A stretch of DNA of 64,000 bases, from the NCBI GenBank assembly GCA_947561715.1, contig OX387197.1:4593001-4657000 (forward strand), in the 5' to 3' direction. Positions 21,507-35,144 of this stretch are shown here, piece after piece. The translations under genes and the position numbers were made by a program. The DNA comes from Ascidia mentula (lineage: Eukaryota; Chordata; Ascidiacea; Phlebobranchia; Ascidiidae). The notes beneath the pieces were generated by a model that was not told the origin of the DNA, made no database searches, and saw only the letters and a list, made by a program, of their open reading frames with translations. The first letter of the stretch is position 1. The number at the start of each line of letters is the position of its first letter.

Positions 21507-23189
21507 TTTTATTCTTTTGATGCTATTTATCGATAGTTTTCTATCAAAAGCGTAACAAGAACGTGATTGCGTGTAATTTAAAGAAGAAGCTGTGCACACA
21601 TCTCCCTTACAACCGTGGTAATCTTTAGGTCTTTGCTTCTTTAGTCAGAAGCGTATTTTTAGGGTTACACATATGTAGACGAAATCTTTACAGATAATCC
21701 AAAAATATCAATTTACAATCCCCATGAGGGAAACTCCGGTATTCTGCAAGAACGTCACGCGTAAACAGAAATAAAAAAAACGCACCGACGTGACTTTAAC
21801 TTATTCAGTAAAAAGTTATGCAGTGTTCACATAATTATGTAACGTTTTCATTTAATTCTGCATCCATATAACGTACGCAAACACACTCACTGCCACAACA
21901 CAAATGAATTCTGTAACAAGAAACCAGAGTGTTATAATAGATGATCTCTTTCTGTACCGCGAAGAGATTTAACCATGAAGCGACTGACATGTTCCTACTG
22001 AAAATTACACTGAAATATAAAAGACCACGTACGGTTTACAAGATACAGGATTACGTAACGAGCAGTGACGTGCGTAAACGATACCAATTGTGTTTATTAT
22101 AATTTCAACGCAGATATTTGAATGCTTGTTTGTGTCTGGACGCTCGCATTGCTATATCTCATTGACTTCCTCTGTTTATCTCGCCAAATTCTGGATATAC
22201 GGAGGCTTTATGTTTTGCTGTCTGGGTTCGTTGCAACGAAATTACCTCAGAAACTACTACAGTAAAAATAAAATAATATCAAACCAATACAAAATCATAT
22301 AAATTTTGACATTGTATGATTTTCTTGTCAACCTATAGGAGTTGGGTAAAAGCTATCCAGACTGTGTTATCCAGAATGTGTTGCTCACAATGCACAACGT
22401 AGACGCACGGCTGTGTTTATCATTGAGGTGCGACGAAATGATCAGTTCATCTAAATTTATTTTTAATTACATATTCATAATACAGTATTTAGATTACTGC
22501 ATCCGACATGTACGAAAAGAAGTAACTAACAGATCAGATATTCATGCCTCAGTACAATTGTATAAAACCATATGTTTTTTGCCTTCAATAGAAGAGTTTC
22601 TTGCTTTACTAGTAGCAAAAGAATGAAAGCTTTCGGTTCTAAACAAACATTATGAAGCCAAAGAAGTTATGATGTGTTACCTGCCTTAAACGTGTAGTTT
22701 TTTGCACAACGCTGTACGGTCCAACAAAAGCATTTAAAACGTTTTTATGGTATAAAAGCATCAATTTTATGTTCTTCCAGTTTAATATGATTTCAAAATT
22801 ACGCGGGATATAAAGGTGATCCACATACATCATATACCTGCCTTTTCAGCTAGGCTTTGTTAAGCGAAACGTCATCAGGAAAGCCTAGCTAAATAGCAGC
22901 TATACCCGTCGGTATACAAGTATGCGTTTAATTGTGCCAGAAGAACAGAGTGATTAGAAAACAAATATGTACAAAAATCGTCAGGAATGAGATTTATTTG
23001 CTTCGTTAAATAATATTGCGATTATTTTGATCATTTTATTGTCGAGTATATTGTACAAAAAATAGACTAAAGGATCTACACAAAATAACTTCAAAACTGT
23101 TGTGGCATGGCCTGCTTTATCGCAATAAATAATAGCAAAACAGTCGACAAGCGCCCTATGAAAAAAGATAAGTAGTGCTGAAAACTAAT
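21507..23189. other. B-to-A spacer, unit 2
   Basis: B1 5' flank and A2 3' flank, with the relic terminal exon at 22526-22558. Also contains an 11-base perfect inverted repeat, AGCTAGGCTTT (22848-22858) and its complement (22880-22890), with a 21-base loop. No gene is supported. Confidence 0.55.
22848..22890. repeat. Hairpin-forming inverted repeat in the A2 3' flank
   Basis: AGCTAGGCTTT is followed after 21 bases by its exact reverse complement. The same element occurs about 300 bases beyond the other A genes; in units 1 and 4 the left arm reads AGCTGGGCTTT and pairs with one mismatch. It lies beyond the likely polyA site, so it is probably not in the mature mRNA. Confidence 0.6.
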
Positions 23190-25346
23190 TTAACATACAA
23201 GATACTCGTGTCGGAGAACAACATAACCTGTACCACTCGTTTCTACAATTAATCGAAGTTTAACAGCTGCAACAGGATGAGGAAACATGTTTGTCCTCCA
23301 ACTAGAAGTATCCACATTTCCAGGAAAGATCTGCATAGTTAAAAATGAATTTTAACATTTGTTTGTTATTCCAAAGCTGAACACGGTAATGTGTAATTTA
23401 GTTAGAACTGGAAAATGTATAATACGTCAAGGTTATGTTAAATGATTTACAACTCACGATTGGTTGTCCGGACGAGTTGCTCACTTTCTTCCAAGTTGAT
23501 TCTGTAGGACTCGTGTAGTTGATTCTGTACGACGTGACGTAATGATGTCCATGTCCTCTGTAATCTCCTTGAGTGATGACACCTGACACCCAGCGTGTCT
23601 CATTCAAGTCCACCTGAATCCATTCTCCCGCAACCCCTGTATCGTAAATGTAACAATGTGTTTAAAACTGCCCGGAACGCATGTAATGATTTTTGTCCAA
23701 CCAATTAATTAGTAGTTGTGCATGACTAACACTGTGTGCAGATAACCATGTGAGGCCAGCAACAAAGTCATTTTTATTCAGATGTGGACGCGTCTCTATA
23801 CCTAGCAACAGGTGTGGCTTTGGCCCGAAAGCAACAAAAAGCAAAAGTTACACTCACGGTTGTATGCAGGATGCCAAATACTTGTATGATTAAGTCTCCC
23901 ATTATGTGCTCCATATGTATGGTAATTGTTTTCCCACACCGACGAGGCGGACATTGCACTGTCTGGTACATCTCCACTCTCCAGACCCAAATAGCGTTGA
24001 CAAGCTGAAATGTAGATTTATGTTATGTTTACTGCTTACAGTAACAAACATAAGCTATGACAAATCTATAAGAGTTTGTCCAAATTTCCTGGGGAAGGTG
24101 ACTAATAAAAAACGATCAACCCACCTATCTGCTTGTCACAGTTCTTGCCTTCGAATGGAGGTGAACAAATGCAAGCGTAATCAGCCAGGAGATCAACACA
24201 GGTACCTTGGTTCTTACAAGGATTCCCAAAACTACACTCGTTGATATCTGAAGTTAACGATAATTTTTTTGGGGGAAAATCATGTTTCGTTTTGAGTCTC
24301 TTGCCAGAAGTCATGCTGAAAAAATGCCATTGGCAAGAAATTGCATTTGGTGACTTAAAAATTTGTATGTTGTGACTTTAATACAGAGCTGGCGAAACCA
24401 CTTTACAGTCTCACAAGATAGCTATTTGCAAGCAATCATGGTTGGTGAGGCGCTGTAAGGATTAATTACTACTTTTTTCACATTATGAATTTACCTGTGA
24501 ATACGAACCACGAGGTGGAAGTGCATCCATTGTAATTTGAAGTTAATTGAATGTTGCTTCCATTTGTATATTTGTAAACCGTTACCAGACCTCCCACATC
24601 TAGAAATACAAAGAACTTGAGTTCGAATTCAAATTTTACTCATGAACTGCTTCATTTCAAAGTGGATGTTCGGCAAATGTTTTAACATTATGTGATTACC
24701 GGATATTAATCCTGACTCAAAGGCGGCGGCGCAAACCGCACTGGTCAGGTGATAAGCGTTGGTTCCGCATGGGTAAGTTTGACCTTGACAACCGGGTGGA
24801 CAGTTGACCTTCGTGATTGAATTCTGTGTGTCGCCGTCGGTGGAGCAAGTCACTGGTAAATTTCATGAATTTATTTTCAGTGGGAATGGAAATTTCAGAT
24901 GCGTTCACTCATACTTTTAAAGGTGTAACGTGGTCCAGCAATAGAACAAGTGTTACTTTCACCTCCGTTGCCATTTCCACTGGAAGATTGGAGTCCATCA
25001 CTTTTTTTGTAAACGGTGACAACTCCACCAGACACTGCGAAATATTCATTATTTGATACAAAATTGAACAGAAGTGAAATAGTTGCAACAAAACTTGATT
25101 TATAAATTTACCGTCGATTATTTGTGCCTGTTTAGCTGCAAGGCACACTGGGCCTTGGAAATAGACGCCGTGACCACATATTGCTAAATGTTGCTTCCAG
25201 CAGTCGGCCGGGCATATTAATTCCGAGATGGAATGATTTAGTGAAGAAAACTCCATGTCACAGGTAATAGTGACAGGAATGCATTCAATTTCGAGGGAAA
25301 ACACGATGACGTAGCAAACCACTTGTCTCCATGACAGAGTTTTCAT
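23190..25346 (-). CDS. A2: LCCL-LCCL-EGF-F5/8C (type A, variant-2 F5/8C)
   Basis: Exons 25112-25346, 24915-25034, 24700-24852, 24495-24599, 24125-24247, 23858-24004, 23458-23636, 23190-23330; 400 aa, intact. The domain order is as in A1. It carries the second version of the first F5/8C exon: SGDVPDSAMS, WENNYHTYGAHNGR and WHPAYN in place of SGSVPDRAIS, WANDYHTYGPQNGR and WHAAYN. Exon 7 has KKVSNSSGQPI, and the protein ends RHEYLVC. LCCL1 has KQHLAICGHG where most copies have KQHSAICGHG. A5 is the closest copy in the F5/8C part. Confidence 0.9.
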
Positions 25347-27233
25347 TGTTGATTTCAATCGATGTAAGTTAATAAAAGTTAAAATTCTAGGAAAATCTAG
25401 GAAATATGTTTTTTAGTTTAATTTTCAAAGCCATTTTAGTTCAAACCACTATGTTATCATGCCGCTGTGACAACATTAGAAAACATTTACCTGCAGTTAC
25501 ATCTGACAAAAACTCAATAATTAATATTTTATGTACACGCCGCCACTGTGACGCGCTGGGTGTAGCTCAAAAATTTCATGTCAGTTTCCGCCCTTCTTTT
25601 ATTCCAGATGTCTTTGATTTGAAAGTTTCACATAACATTGCACACATTCTCACTACAACAACCAATATCCTATGACAAGTTTATACTTTCGCATTATTTG
25701 TTGTGCCACAAAGGTGATGTTGAAACTGCGAACGACGAAATACATCAGTGTTGTTTGAAGCTGCTATACGAAATGCCTGAATATTTAATCTGCAGTATAC
25801 AACGAGATGTATTTCTCAACGAGCAAATGTTGTGCTTCTCTCATACAACTTTTGCTTCTATGCATGTTCTTGTTTGTAAAACATCTGCTTAACCTTCCCG
25901 GAAGTGATACATCGCTTGTATGACGTTTCTGATATAGAGACCTTACAAATTGCTATAGTTTGTGTAAGTCCAAAAAACTTGTCTTTAACTGTTGCGAATT
26001 GCTTTCTTCTTTTTCTTTTCTTTCCGTCTTTAGCCCAACTTTCCAAGAAATCTACATGAAAAGATCAAAAAGCCACATCCTGAGAAAGTTTGAAAATTCA
26101 AACGCTTTATGTCAGCATTCAGATTTAAGCTGTCCATGTGATTCAATCAGAAGCTGCAGGATGTTGTAGGAGCAATGCGAAATCCTCAAACTCACCTCAT
26201 TTACCCGTTTGCTTTTCTCCCACATGGCCGTCGATCATTTAGTGAAGAAAATAACCCAAAAAGGTTCGCGGGCATCTCCAAACTGGATAATTGTAAAAAA
26301 CTCTGTTTTATAATGAATATCCCGATAAAGCCCATATTTCGTTGCGTTGTTATTAAACCGCCCAATGTACGCGCGTAGGCTTGTTCTACGAGGTGTGCAA
26401 CAATTTAGCAGGTACATAAATGGGTTTAATTAACTCAAATGTTGTGTAATGTGTGACTCACTACACGGCCGTGTATATCATGTATGGCAAAAACAGCGTC
26501 GCTTATTATTATTACCGCATACTGCAAACACTGCAGGGTTTGAACATGAATTCATGGCCTGACAAACGTTTTTCAATGGTTTTCTATACAGTTTACACCA
26601 ATGCACGTTTTATCCCAAACTAATAGCCCAAGTGATTAAACTTCCCGGAAATGAGTCATCAATTCACGAACTGTTATGTTGGTTTGATCTGTCGGGGTGA
26701 TGAAATACAAGTGCCAGGGGTTAAATGTCAGCTGTGGGTGTTGTCACAGTACAAATGTTTAGCAAAGTACTCATGGTTGCATTCCTTGCATGTTCCTACT
26801 GACAATTACACTGAAATATGGAAAGACCACCTACGATTTACAAGATACAGGATTACGTAACGAGCAGTGACGTGCGTAAACGCTACCAATTTTGTTCATT
26901 ATAATTTCAACGCAAATATTTGAATGCTGGTTTGTGTGAGGAAGCTCGCATTGCTTTATTTTATCAATTGCCCCTGTTTACCTCGCCAAATTTTTGTGCT
27001 GTCTGGGCTCGTTGCAAAGACGTTGCTCCAGAAACTACAACATAATTTAACGTCATATATCAATTCCTTGTCAACCTATAAGAGTTGGGGAAGATACAGC
27101 GTGCGCACGTCTGTGTTAAAGTGTTTAGCATTGAGGTACGACAGAATGATTTGTTCATATCCATTTATTTTTAATTACATATTCACAATACAGTATTTAG
27201 ATTATTGCATCCGACATAAACGGAATGAAGTAA
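25347..27233. other. A-to-B spacer, unit 2
   Basis: Upstream of A2 and downstream of B2. It has the full-length version of the spacer with the TACACGGCCGTGTA palindrome and the block missing from unit 1. No gene is supported. Confidence 0.5.
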
Positions 27234-29520
27234 CTAGCAGATCAGATATTCATGCCTCAGTACAATTGAATATGACCAGGTTTGTACAATTAGTCGCAAC
27301 TTCACAGCTTCAACCGGATGAGGAAACAAGTTTGTTTTGGGTGTCAAGTTGTCATGGTTTCCAACAAAGATCTACACAAATGATACTTAGTTTTTAGAGA
27401 TTGCTTTTATAAAGCTACTCAGAAACAAAATAGAAAGACAGTTCAAAATTTCAAATGTAATGTTATTATCTGCAGCGGAATATTTTGTTTCAACTTACAA
27501 TGGGATGATCCAAAGAGTTGCTTATTTCTCTCCAGGAAGTGTCAGTGGGACCCATGTATGCTATCTTGTAAGATGTAACCCTCTGAGCGATTCTGTTGTC
27601 ACCTCGTCCTTGAGTGATTACACCCGCTACCAAATATATTCGGTTCAATTTGACCTGAATCCATTCGCCAGCTTGATCTGTCAGAATTTTAACATTTACG
27701 CAAAGTATTCGGCACCAATATACAGAAGCACACACGTTTTCCTCCTGCCCAGCCACCGGGGTTTAGGCCAGTAAGGCCAGAAAAGTCTAATCTTCCAAAT
27801 TTAGCCCCATTTCCAGGGTCATTGGCATAGAGTGACGACGCCGACAAAGCGCTGTCAGGTATAGTCCAGTATTTCAGTCCCATATAATGGTTACAAGCTA
27901 AAAGTAAAAAATAATATTTCTCTTGTTCATTATTGATTGTATTTTTAGCCGAAAAGAAGTGATTTGCTCAGTGATCGACATGTCAAATGACAAACTAAAC
28001 ACAAAATTTAATTTAGTCTTGAGTTTAAGTGTGTTTGGGAATCACAAACTTCGCAAATTCTTTGGTAGATTAACGAATTTGTAATATGCCGTGCAGCGGC
28101 ATTAACGAAGAAAATACCATTTTCACAACTTTTCCCAATGAAACCTGCACCACATATACATCCATAGTCTGCCAAGAGGTCAATGCAAGTCCCTTGATTT
28201 TTGCAAGGGTTACCGTACGAACAAGAATCCACATCTGGAAAAGATTTGTTAAGATCTAAAGAAAATGATTACAACTTCTTACCTGTAAAAGCGAACCAAG
28301 AAGCCTCCGTGCATCCGTTTAAATTATTTGTCATGAGAATGTTGCTCTCATTGACGTATTTGTAGAGAGTGACACGACCCCCATCTACGTAACGAAATAT
28401 AAGAGAAGGGACAATTAATTCCAGATTATTTTCTGCATTTGTGTCCTTAATGTGTTTGCAATACCAAAAATACAACTTACGAACAATAATATCAAAAACT
28501 TTAATTTTTTGCAGTTTAATGAAAACTAACTGGATTTGCAGGTAAAGTATGGCAAGCAGTTTTTCTACGTGAAAAGGTCAAATAGCTTTGGATTGCGATT
28601 GTGGCTGATAGCGTTTTGTTCATTACTTCCATGTAATGTCAAAACTACTGTAATAAAGACAGCTTAGCTAAAGTTTTATCAAAAAAATATATTTTGACAC
28701 ACCAAGCATCATTACTTTCTGCAACTTGTTCAAATAAATAAAATCTATTCAAATCTACCAGTTTTGTGGTAATAACGTCATCCGAAACCTATAGCTCATC
28801 TCTGTGATCGTTCAAACTACATATTACCTGCAACAATCGCAACCCAAATCAATACACGGTAAAAAAGATACCTGTTATTTTGCCCGCCTTTTTGGCGGCG
28901 GCACATACCGAACTAGTCACGTGATAAGCGTTGGTTCCGCATGGGAAAATTTGACCTTGACAGCCAGGTGGACAGTTGACCTCCGTGATGGGATACTGAG
29001 TGTTTCCATCGGTCGAACAAGTCACTTCAGACAAAGAGTTGGTGATACGTGTTACAGAGAGAATTAATATATATTTTTTATAGATGTTACTTTGAAATGT
29101 GTAAAACGGTTCATCATGTGAGCATGTCTGACTTGTGACTCCATTTTTAAAGGCTCCTAAAAGGCTTGCAGGCGCAGATGTCATAAAAACTTCAACAAAT
29201 CTACCCGATGCTGATGATTAGAAACTAAAGTATGTTAAAACATATCCATCGCCATTAAATTACTTGGAAATCCTACCATCGATCAGTTGTTCCCGCATAG
29301 CTGCAAGACAAATTGGACCTTGGGAGTATACACCGTCACCACACAACCTGGAGTGTTGCTTCCAGCAGCCGGCCGGACATGTCAACATTGAGATCGAGTG
29401 GTTTAGTGAAGAAAATTCCGTTTCACATGTTACGGTAGCAGTAATGCTTTCAAATCGGATAGACAAAACAAAGACCGCTAAAAGGTGTTTGTTAAATTGC
29501 CACAATAATAGGCCCGGCAT
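27234..29520 (-). CDS. B2: LCCL-LCCL-EGF-F5/8C (type B, full-length reference)
   Basis: Exons 29277-29520, 29091-29210, 28872-29024, 28283-28384, 28118-28234, 27736-27897, 27499-27677, 27234-27371; 404 aa. Exon 2 is complete and includes TSQTCSHDEPFYTF, so all LCCL1 cysteines are present. LCCL1 has CPAGCWKQHS where other B copies have [10 protein letters not shown], which makes it more like type A (CPADCWKQHS) and may reflect local conversion. F5/8C first exon: MGLKYWTIPDSALSASSLYA. The sequence between the stop of exon 7 and exon 8 lacks about 12 bases (CCACAAGTTATC region) found in most copies and shares this loss with B6. Confidence 0.92.
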
Positions 29521-31107
29521 TTTTATTCTTTTGATGCTATTTATCGATAGTTTTCTATCAAAAGCGTAATAACAACGTGATTGCGTGTAATTTAGTTCCT
29601 TTGGGCTACACATATGTAGACGAAATCCTAAAAAATAATCCAAAAATATAAATTTACAAGAACGCGTAAACAAAAATAGGAAATATAAAAAACGAACACC
29701 GACGTGACCTTAACTCATACAGCAAGAAGTTATGCAGTAAATTATTCACATAATTATGTAACGTTGTCATTTCATTCTGCATCTTCACAACGTACGCAAA
29801 CGCACTCACTGCCACAACACAACTGAATTCTGTAACAACAAACCAGAGTGTTAAAATAGATAATCTCTTTCTGTACCGCGAAAAGATTTAACCATGAAGC
29901 GACTGACATGTTCCCACTGAAAATTACACAGAAATATGAATGACCACGTACGGTTTACAAGATACAAGATTACGTAAAGAGCAGTGACGTGCGTAAACGA
30001 TACCAATTGTGTTTATTATAATTTCAACGCTGATATTTGAATGCTTGTTTGTGTCTGGACGCTCGCATTGCTATATCTTATTGACTTCCTCTGTTTATCT
30101 CGCCAAATTCTGGATATAAGGAGGCTTTATGTTTTGCTGTCTGGGTTCGTTGCAACGAAATTACCTCAGAAACTACTACAGTAAAAATAAAATAATATCA
30201 AACCAATACAAAATCATATCAATTTTGACATTGTATGAATTTCTTGTCAACCTATAGGAGTTGGGTAAAAGCTATCCAGACTGTGTTATCCAGAATATGT
30301 TGCTCACAATGCACAACGTAGACGCACGGCTGTGTTTATCATTGAGGTGCGACGAAATGATCAGTTCATCTAAATTTATTTTTAATTACATATTCATAAT
30401 ACAGTATTTAGATTACTGCATCCGACATGTACGAAAAGAAGAAACTAACAGATCAGATATTCATGCCTCAGTACAATTGTATAAAACCATATGTTTTTTG
30501 CCTTCAATAGAAGAGTTTCTTGCTTTACTAGTAGCAAAAGAATGAAAGCTTTCGGTTCTAAACAAACATTATGAAGCCAAAGAAGTTATGATGTGTTACC
30601 TGCCTTAAACGTGTAGTTTTTTGCACAACGCTGTACGGTCCAACAAAAGCATTTAAAACGTGTTTATGGTATAAAAGCATCAATTTATGTTCTTCCAGTT
30701 TAATATGATTTCAAAATTACGCGGGATATAAAGGTGATCCACATACATCAGATACCTGCCTTTTCAGCTAGGCTTTGTTAAGCGAAACGTCATCAGGAAA
30801 GCCTAGCTAAATAGCAGCTATACCCGTCGGTATACAAGTATGCGTTTAATTGTGCGAGAAGAACAGAGTGATTAGAAAACAAATATGTACAAGAATCGTC
30901 AGGAATGAGATTTTTTTGCTTCGTTAAATAATATTGCGATTATTTTGATCATTTTATTGTCGAGTATATTGTACAAAAAATAGACTAAAGGATCTACACA
31001 AATTAACTTGAAAACTTTTGTGGCATGGCCTGCTTTATCGCAATAAATAATCGCAAAACAGTCGACAAGCGCCCCATGAAAAAAGATAAGTAGTGCTGAA
31101 AACTAAT
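29521..31107. other. B-to-A spacer, unit 3
   Basis: B2 5' flank and A3 3' flank, with the terminal-exon stub at 30445-30477 and the inverted repeat near 30.77 kb. A one-base deletion near 30.69 kb (CAATTTATG against CAATTTTATG) breaks the minus-strand open frame that is open in the other copies, arguing that this frame is not coding. Confidence 0.5.
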
Positions 31108-33263
31108 TTAACATACAAGATACTCGTGTCGGAGAACAACATAACCTGTACCACTCGTTTCTGCAATTAATCGAAGTTTAACAGCTGCAACAGGATGAGG
31201 AAACATGTTGGTCTTGTAACTATAAGTATCCACATTTCCAGGAAAGATCTGCATAGTTAGAAATGAATTTTAACATTTGTTTGTTATTCCAAAGCTGAAC
31301 ACGGTAATGTGTAATTTACTTAGAACTGGAAAATGTATAATACGTTAAGGCTTTGTTAAATGATTTACAACTCACGATTGGTTGTCCGGACGAGTTGCTC
31401 ACTTCCTTCCAAGTTGATTCTGTAGGACTCGTGTAGTTGATTCTGTACGACGTGACGTAATGATGTCCATGTCCTCTGTAATCTCCTTGAGTGATGACTC
31501 CTGACACCCAGCGTGTCTCATTCAAGTCCACCTGAATCCATTCTCCTGGAACCGCTGTACCGTATATAAAACAATGCCTTTAAAACTGCCCGATACGCGT
31601 GTAATGCTTTTTGTCCAACCAATTAGTTAGTAGTTGTGCATGACTAACACTGTGTGCAGATAACCATGTGAGGCCAGCAACAAAGTCATTTTTATTCAGA
31701 TGTGTACGCGTCTCTATACCTAGCAACAGGTGTGGCTTTGGCCCGAAAGCAACAAAAAGCAAAAGTTACACTCACGGTTGTATGCAGCATGCCAAATACT
31801 TGTATGATTAAGTCTCCCATTCTGTGGTCCGTATGTATGGTAATCGTTAGCCCACACCGACGAGGCAGAAATTGCACGGTCTGGTACAGATCCACTCTCC
31901 AGACCCAAGTAGCGTTGACAAGCTGAAATGTAGATTTTTGTTACATCCACTGGGCACAGTAACAAACATAAGCGATAACAAATCTATAAGAGTTTGTCCA
32001 AATTTCCTGGGGAAGGTGACTAATAAAAAACGATCAACCCACCTATCTGCTTGTCACAGTTCTTGCCTTTGAATGGAGGTGAACAAATGCAAGCGTAATC
32101 AGCCAGGAGATCAACACAGGTACCTTGGTTCTTACAAGGATTCACAAAACTACACTCGTTGATATCTGAAGTTAACGATAATTTTTTTGGGGAAAATCAT
32201 GTTTCGTTTTGAGTCTCTTGCCAGAAGTCATGCTGAAAAAATGCCATTTCCAAGCAATTGCATTTGGTGACTTAAAAATTTATATGTTGTGACTTTAATA
32301 CAGAGCTGGCGAAAGCACTTTACAGTCTCACAAGATAGCTATTTGCAAGCAATCATAGTTGGTGAGGCGCTGTAAGGTTTATTCACTACTTTTTTCACAT
32401 TATGAATTTACCTGTGAATACGAACCACGAGGTGGCAGTGCATCCCTCATAATTTGAAGTTAATTGAATGTTGCTTCCATTTGTATATTTGTAAACCGTT
32501 ACCAGACCTCCTACATCTAGAAATACATAGAACTTGAGTTCGAATTCAAATTTTACTCATGAACTGCTTCATTTCAAAGTGGATGTTCGGCAAATGTTGT
32601 AACATTATGTGATTACCGGATATTAATCCTGATTCAAAGGCGGCGGCACAAACCGCACTGGTCAGGTGATAAGCGTTGGTTCCGCATGGGTAAGTTTGAC
32701 CTTGACAACCAGGTGGACAGTTGACCTTCGTGATTGAATTCTGTGTGTCGCCGTCGGTGGAGCAAGTCACTGGTAAATTTCATGAATTTATTTTCAGTGG
32801 GAATGGAAATTTCAGATGCGTTCACTCATACTTTTAAAGGTGTAACGTGGTCCAGCAATAGAACAAGTGTTACTTTCACCTCCGTTGCCATTTCCACTGG
32901 AAGATTGGAGTCCATCACTTTTTTTGTAAACGCTGACAACTCCACCTGACACTGCGAAATATTCATTATTTGATACAAAAACCAACAGAACTGAAATAGT
33001 TGCAACAAAACTTGATTTACAAATTTACCGTCGATTATTTGTGCCTGTTTGGCTGCAAGGCACACTGGGCCTTGGAAGTAGACGCCGTGACCACATATTG
33101 CTGAATGTTGCTTCCAGCAGTCGGCCGGGCATATTAATTCCGAGATGGAATGATTTAGTGAAGAAAACTCCATGTCACAAGTAATAGTGACAGGAATGCA
33201 TTCAACTTCGAGGGAAAACACGATGAAGTAGCAAACCACTTGTCTCCATGACAGAGTTTTCAT
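31108..33263 (-). CDS. A3: LCCL-LCCL-EGF-F5/8C (type A)
   Basis: Exons 33029-33263, 32832-32951, 32617-32769, 32412-32516, 32043-32165, 31776-31922, 31376-31554, 31108-31248; 400 aa, intact. The first F5/8C exon is version 1 (SGSVPDRAIS). Exon 7 starts from a different acceptor sequence and gives VPGEWIQVDL instead of VAGEWIQVDL. Exon 8 has YSYKTNMF instead of YSWRTNMF, and the end is RHEYLVC. The EGF has ECSFVNPCKN and PPFKGKNC. Exon 2 has GGVVSVYKKSDG. Confidence 0.91.
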
Positions 33264-35144
33264 TGTTGATTTCAATCGATGTAAGTTAATAAAAGTTAAA
33301 ATTCTAGGAAAATCTAGGAAATATGTTTTTTAGTTTAATTTTCAAAGCCATTTTAGTTCAAACCACTATGTTATCATGCCGCTGTGACAACATTAGAAAA
33401 CATTTACCTGCAGTTACATCTGACAAAAACTCATTAATTAATATTTTATGTACACGCCGCCACTATGACGCGCTGGGTGTAGCTCAAAAATTTCATGTCA
33501 ATTTCCGCCCTTCTTTCATTCCAGATGTCTTTGATTTGAAAGTTTCACATAACATTGCACACATTTTCACTACAACAACCGATTTCCTGTGACAAGAAAA
33601 TACTTTCGCATTATTTGTTGTGCCACAAAGGTGATGTTGAAACTGCGAACGACGAAATACATCAGTGTTGTTTGAAGCTGCTATACGAAATGCCTGAATA
33701 TTTAATCTGCAGTATACAACGAGATGTATTTCTCAACGAGCAAATGTTGTGCTTCTCTCATACAACTTTTGCTTCTATGCATGTTCTCGTTTGTAAAACA
33801 TCTGCTTAACCTTCCCGGAAGTGATACATCGCTTGTATGACGTTTCTGATATTGTGACCTAACAAATTGCTATAGTTTGTGGAAGTCCAAAAAACTTGTC
33901 TATAACTGTTGCGAATTGCTTTCTTCCTGTTCGTTTCTTTCCGTCTTTAGTCCAACTTTCCAAGAACTCGATATGAAAAGATCAAAAAGCCACATCCTGA
34001 GAAAGTTTGAAATTTCAAACGTTTTATGTCAGCAGTCAGATTTAAGTTGTCCATGTGATTCAATCAGAAGCTGCAGGATGTTGTAGGTGCAATGTGAAAT
34101 CCTCAAACTCACCTCATTTACTCGTTTATTTTTCTCCCACATGGCCGTCGATCATTTAGTGAAGAAAATAACCCAAAAAGGTTCGCGGGCATCTACAAAC
34201 TGGATAATTGTAAAAAACTCTGTCTCATATTGAATGTGTCGATAAAGCCCATATTTCGTTGCGTTGCTATTAAACCGCCCAATGTACGCGTGTAGGCTTG
34301 TTCTATGAGGTGTGCAACAATTTAGCAGGTACATAAATGGGTTTAATTATATCAAATGTTGTGTAATGTGTGACTCACTACACGGCCGTGTATATCGTGT
34401 ATGGCAAAAACAGCGTCGCTTATTATTATTACCGCATACTGCAAACACTGCAGGGTTTGAACATGAATTCATGGCCTGACAAACGTTTTGCAATGGTTTT
34501 CTATACTGTTTACACCAATGCACGTTTTATCCCAAACGTATAGCCTAAGTGATTAAACTTCCCGGAAATGAGTCATCAATTTACGAACTGTTATATTGGT
34601 TTGATCTGTCGTGGTGATGAAATACCAGGGGTTAAATGTCAGCTGTGTTTGTTGTCACAGTACAAATTTTTAGCAAAGCACTTATTGTTGCATTCCTTGC
34701 ATGTTACTACTGACATTAACACTGAAATATGGAAAGACCACCTACGATTTACAATATACAGGATTACGTAACGAGCAGTGACGTGCGTAAACGCTACCAA
34801 TTTTGTTTATTATAATTTCAACGCAAATATATAAATGCTGGTTTGTGTAAGGAAGCTCGCATTGCTTTATTTTATCAACTGCCCCTGTTTACCTCGCCAA
34901 ATTTTTTTGCTGTCTGGGCTCGTTGCAAAGACATTGCTCCAGAAACTACAACATAATTTAACGTCATATATCAATTCCTTGTCAACCTATAAGAGTTGGG
35001 GAAGATACAGCGTGCGCACGTCTGTGTTAAAGTGTTTAGCTTTGAGGTACGACAAAATGATTTGTTCATCTCCATTTATTTTTGATTACATATTCACAAT
35101 ACAGTATTTAGATTACTGCATCCGACAAAAACGGAATGAAGTAA
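33264..35144. other. A-to-B spacer, unit 3
   Basis: Full-length spacer between A3 and B3 with the conserved palindrome. No gene or other element is supported. Confidence 0.5.

Noticed and set aside
24909..25358. A first exon extended to about 149 codons and starting four codons earlier (MKST)
   Set aside because: The upstream codon is TTG, not ATG, and the frame past the GTAAAT donor runs into intron 1; the exon ends at the donor after IIDG.
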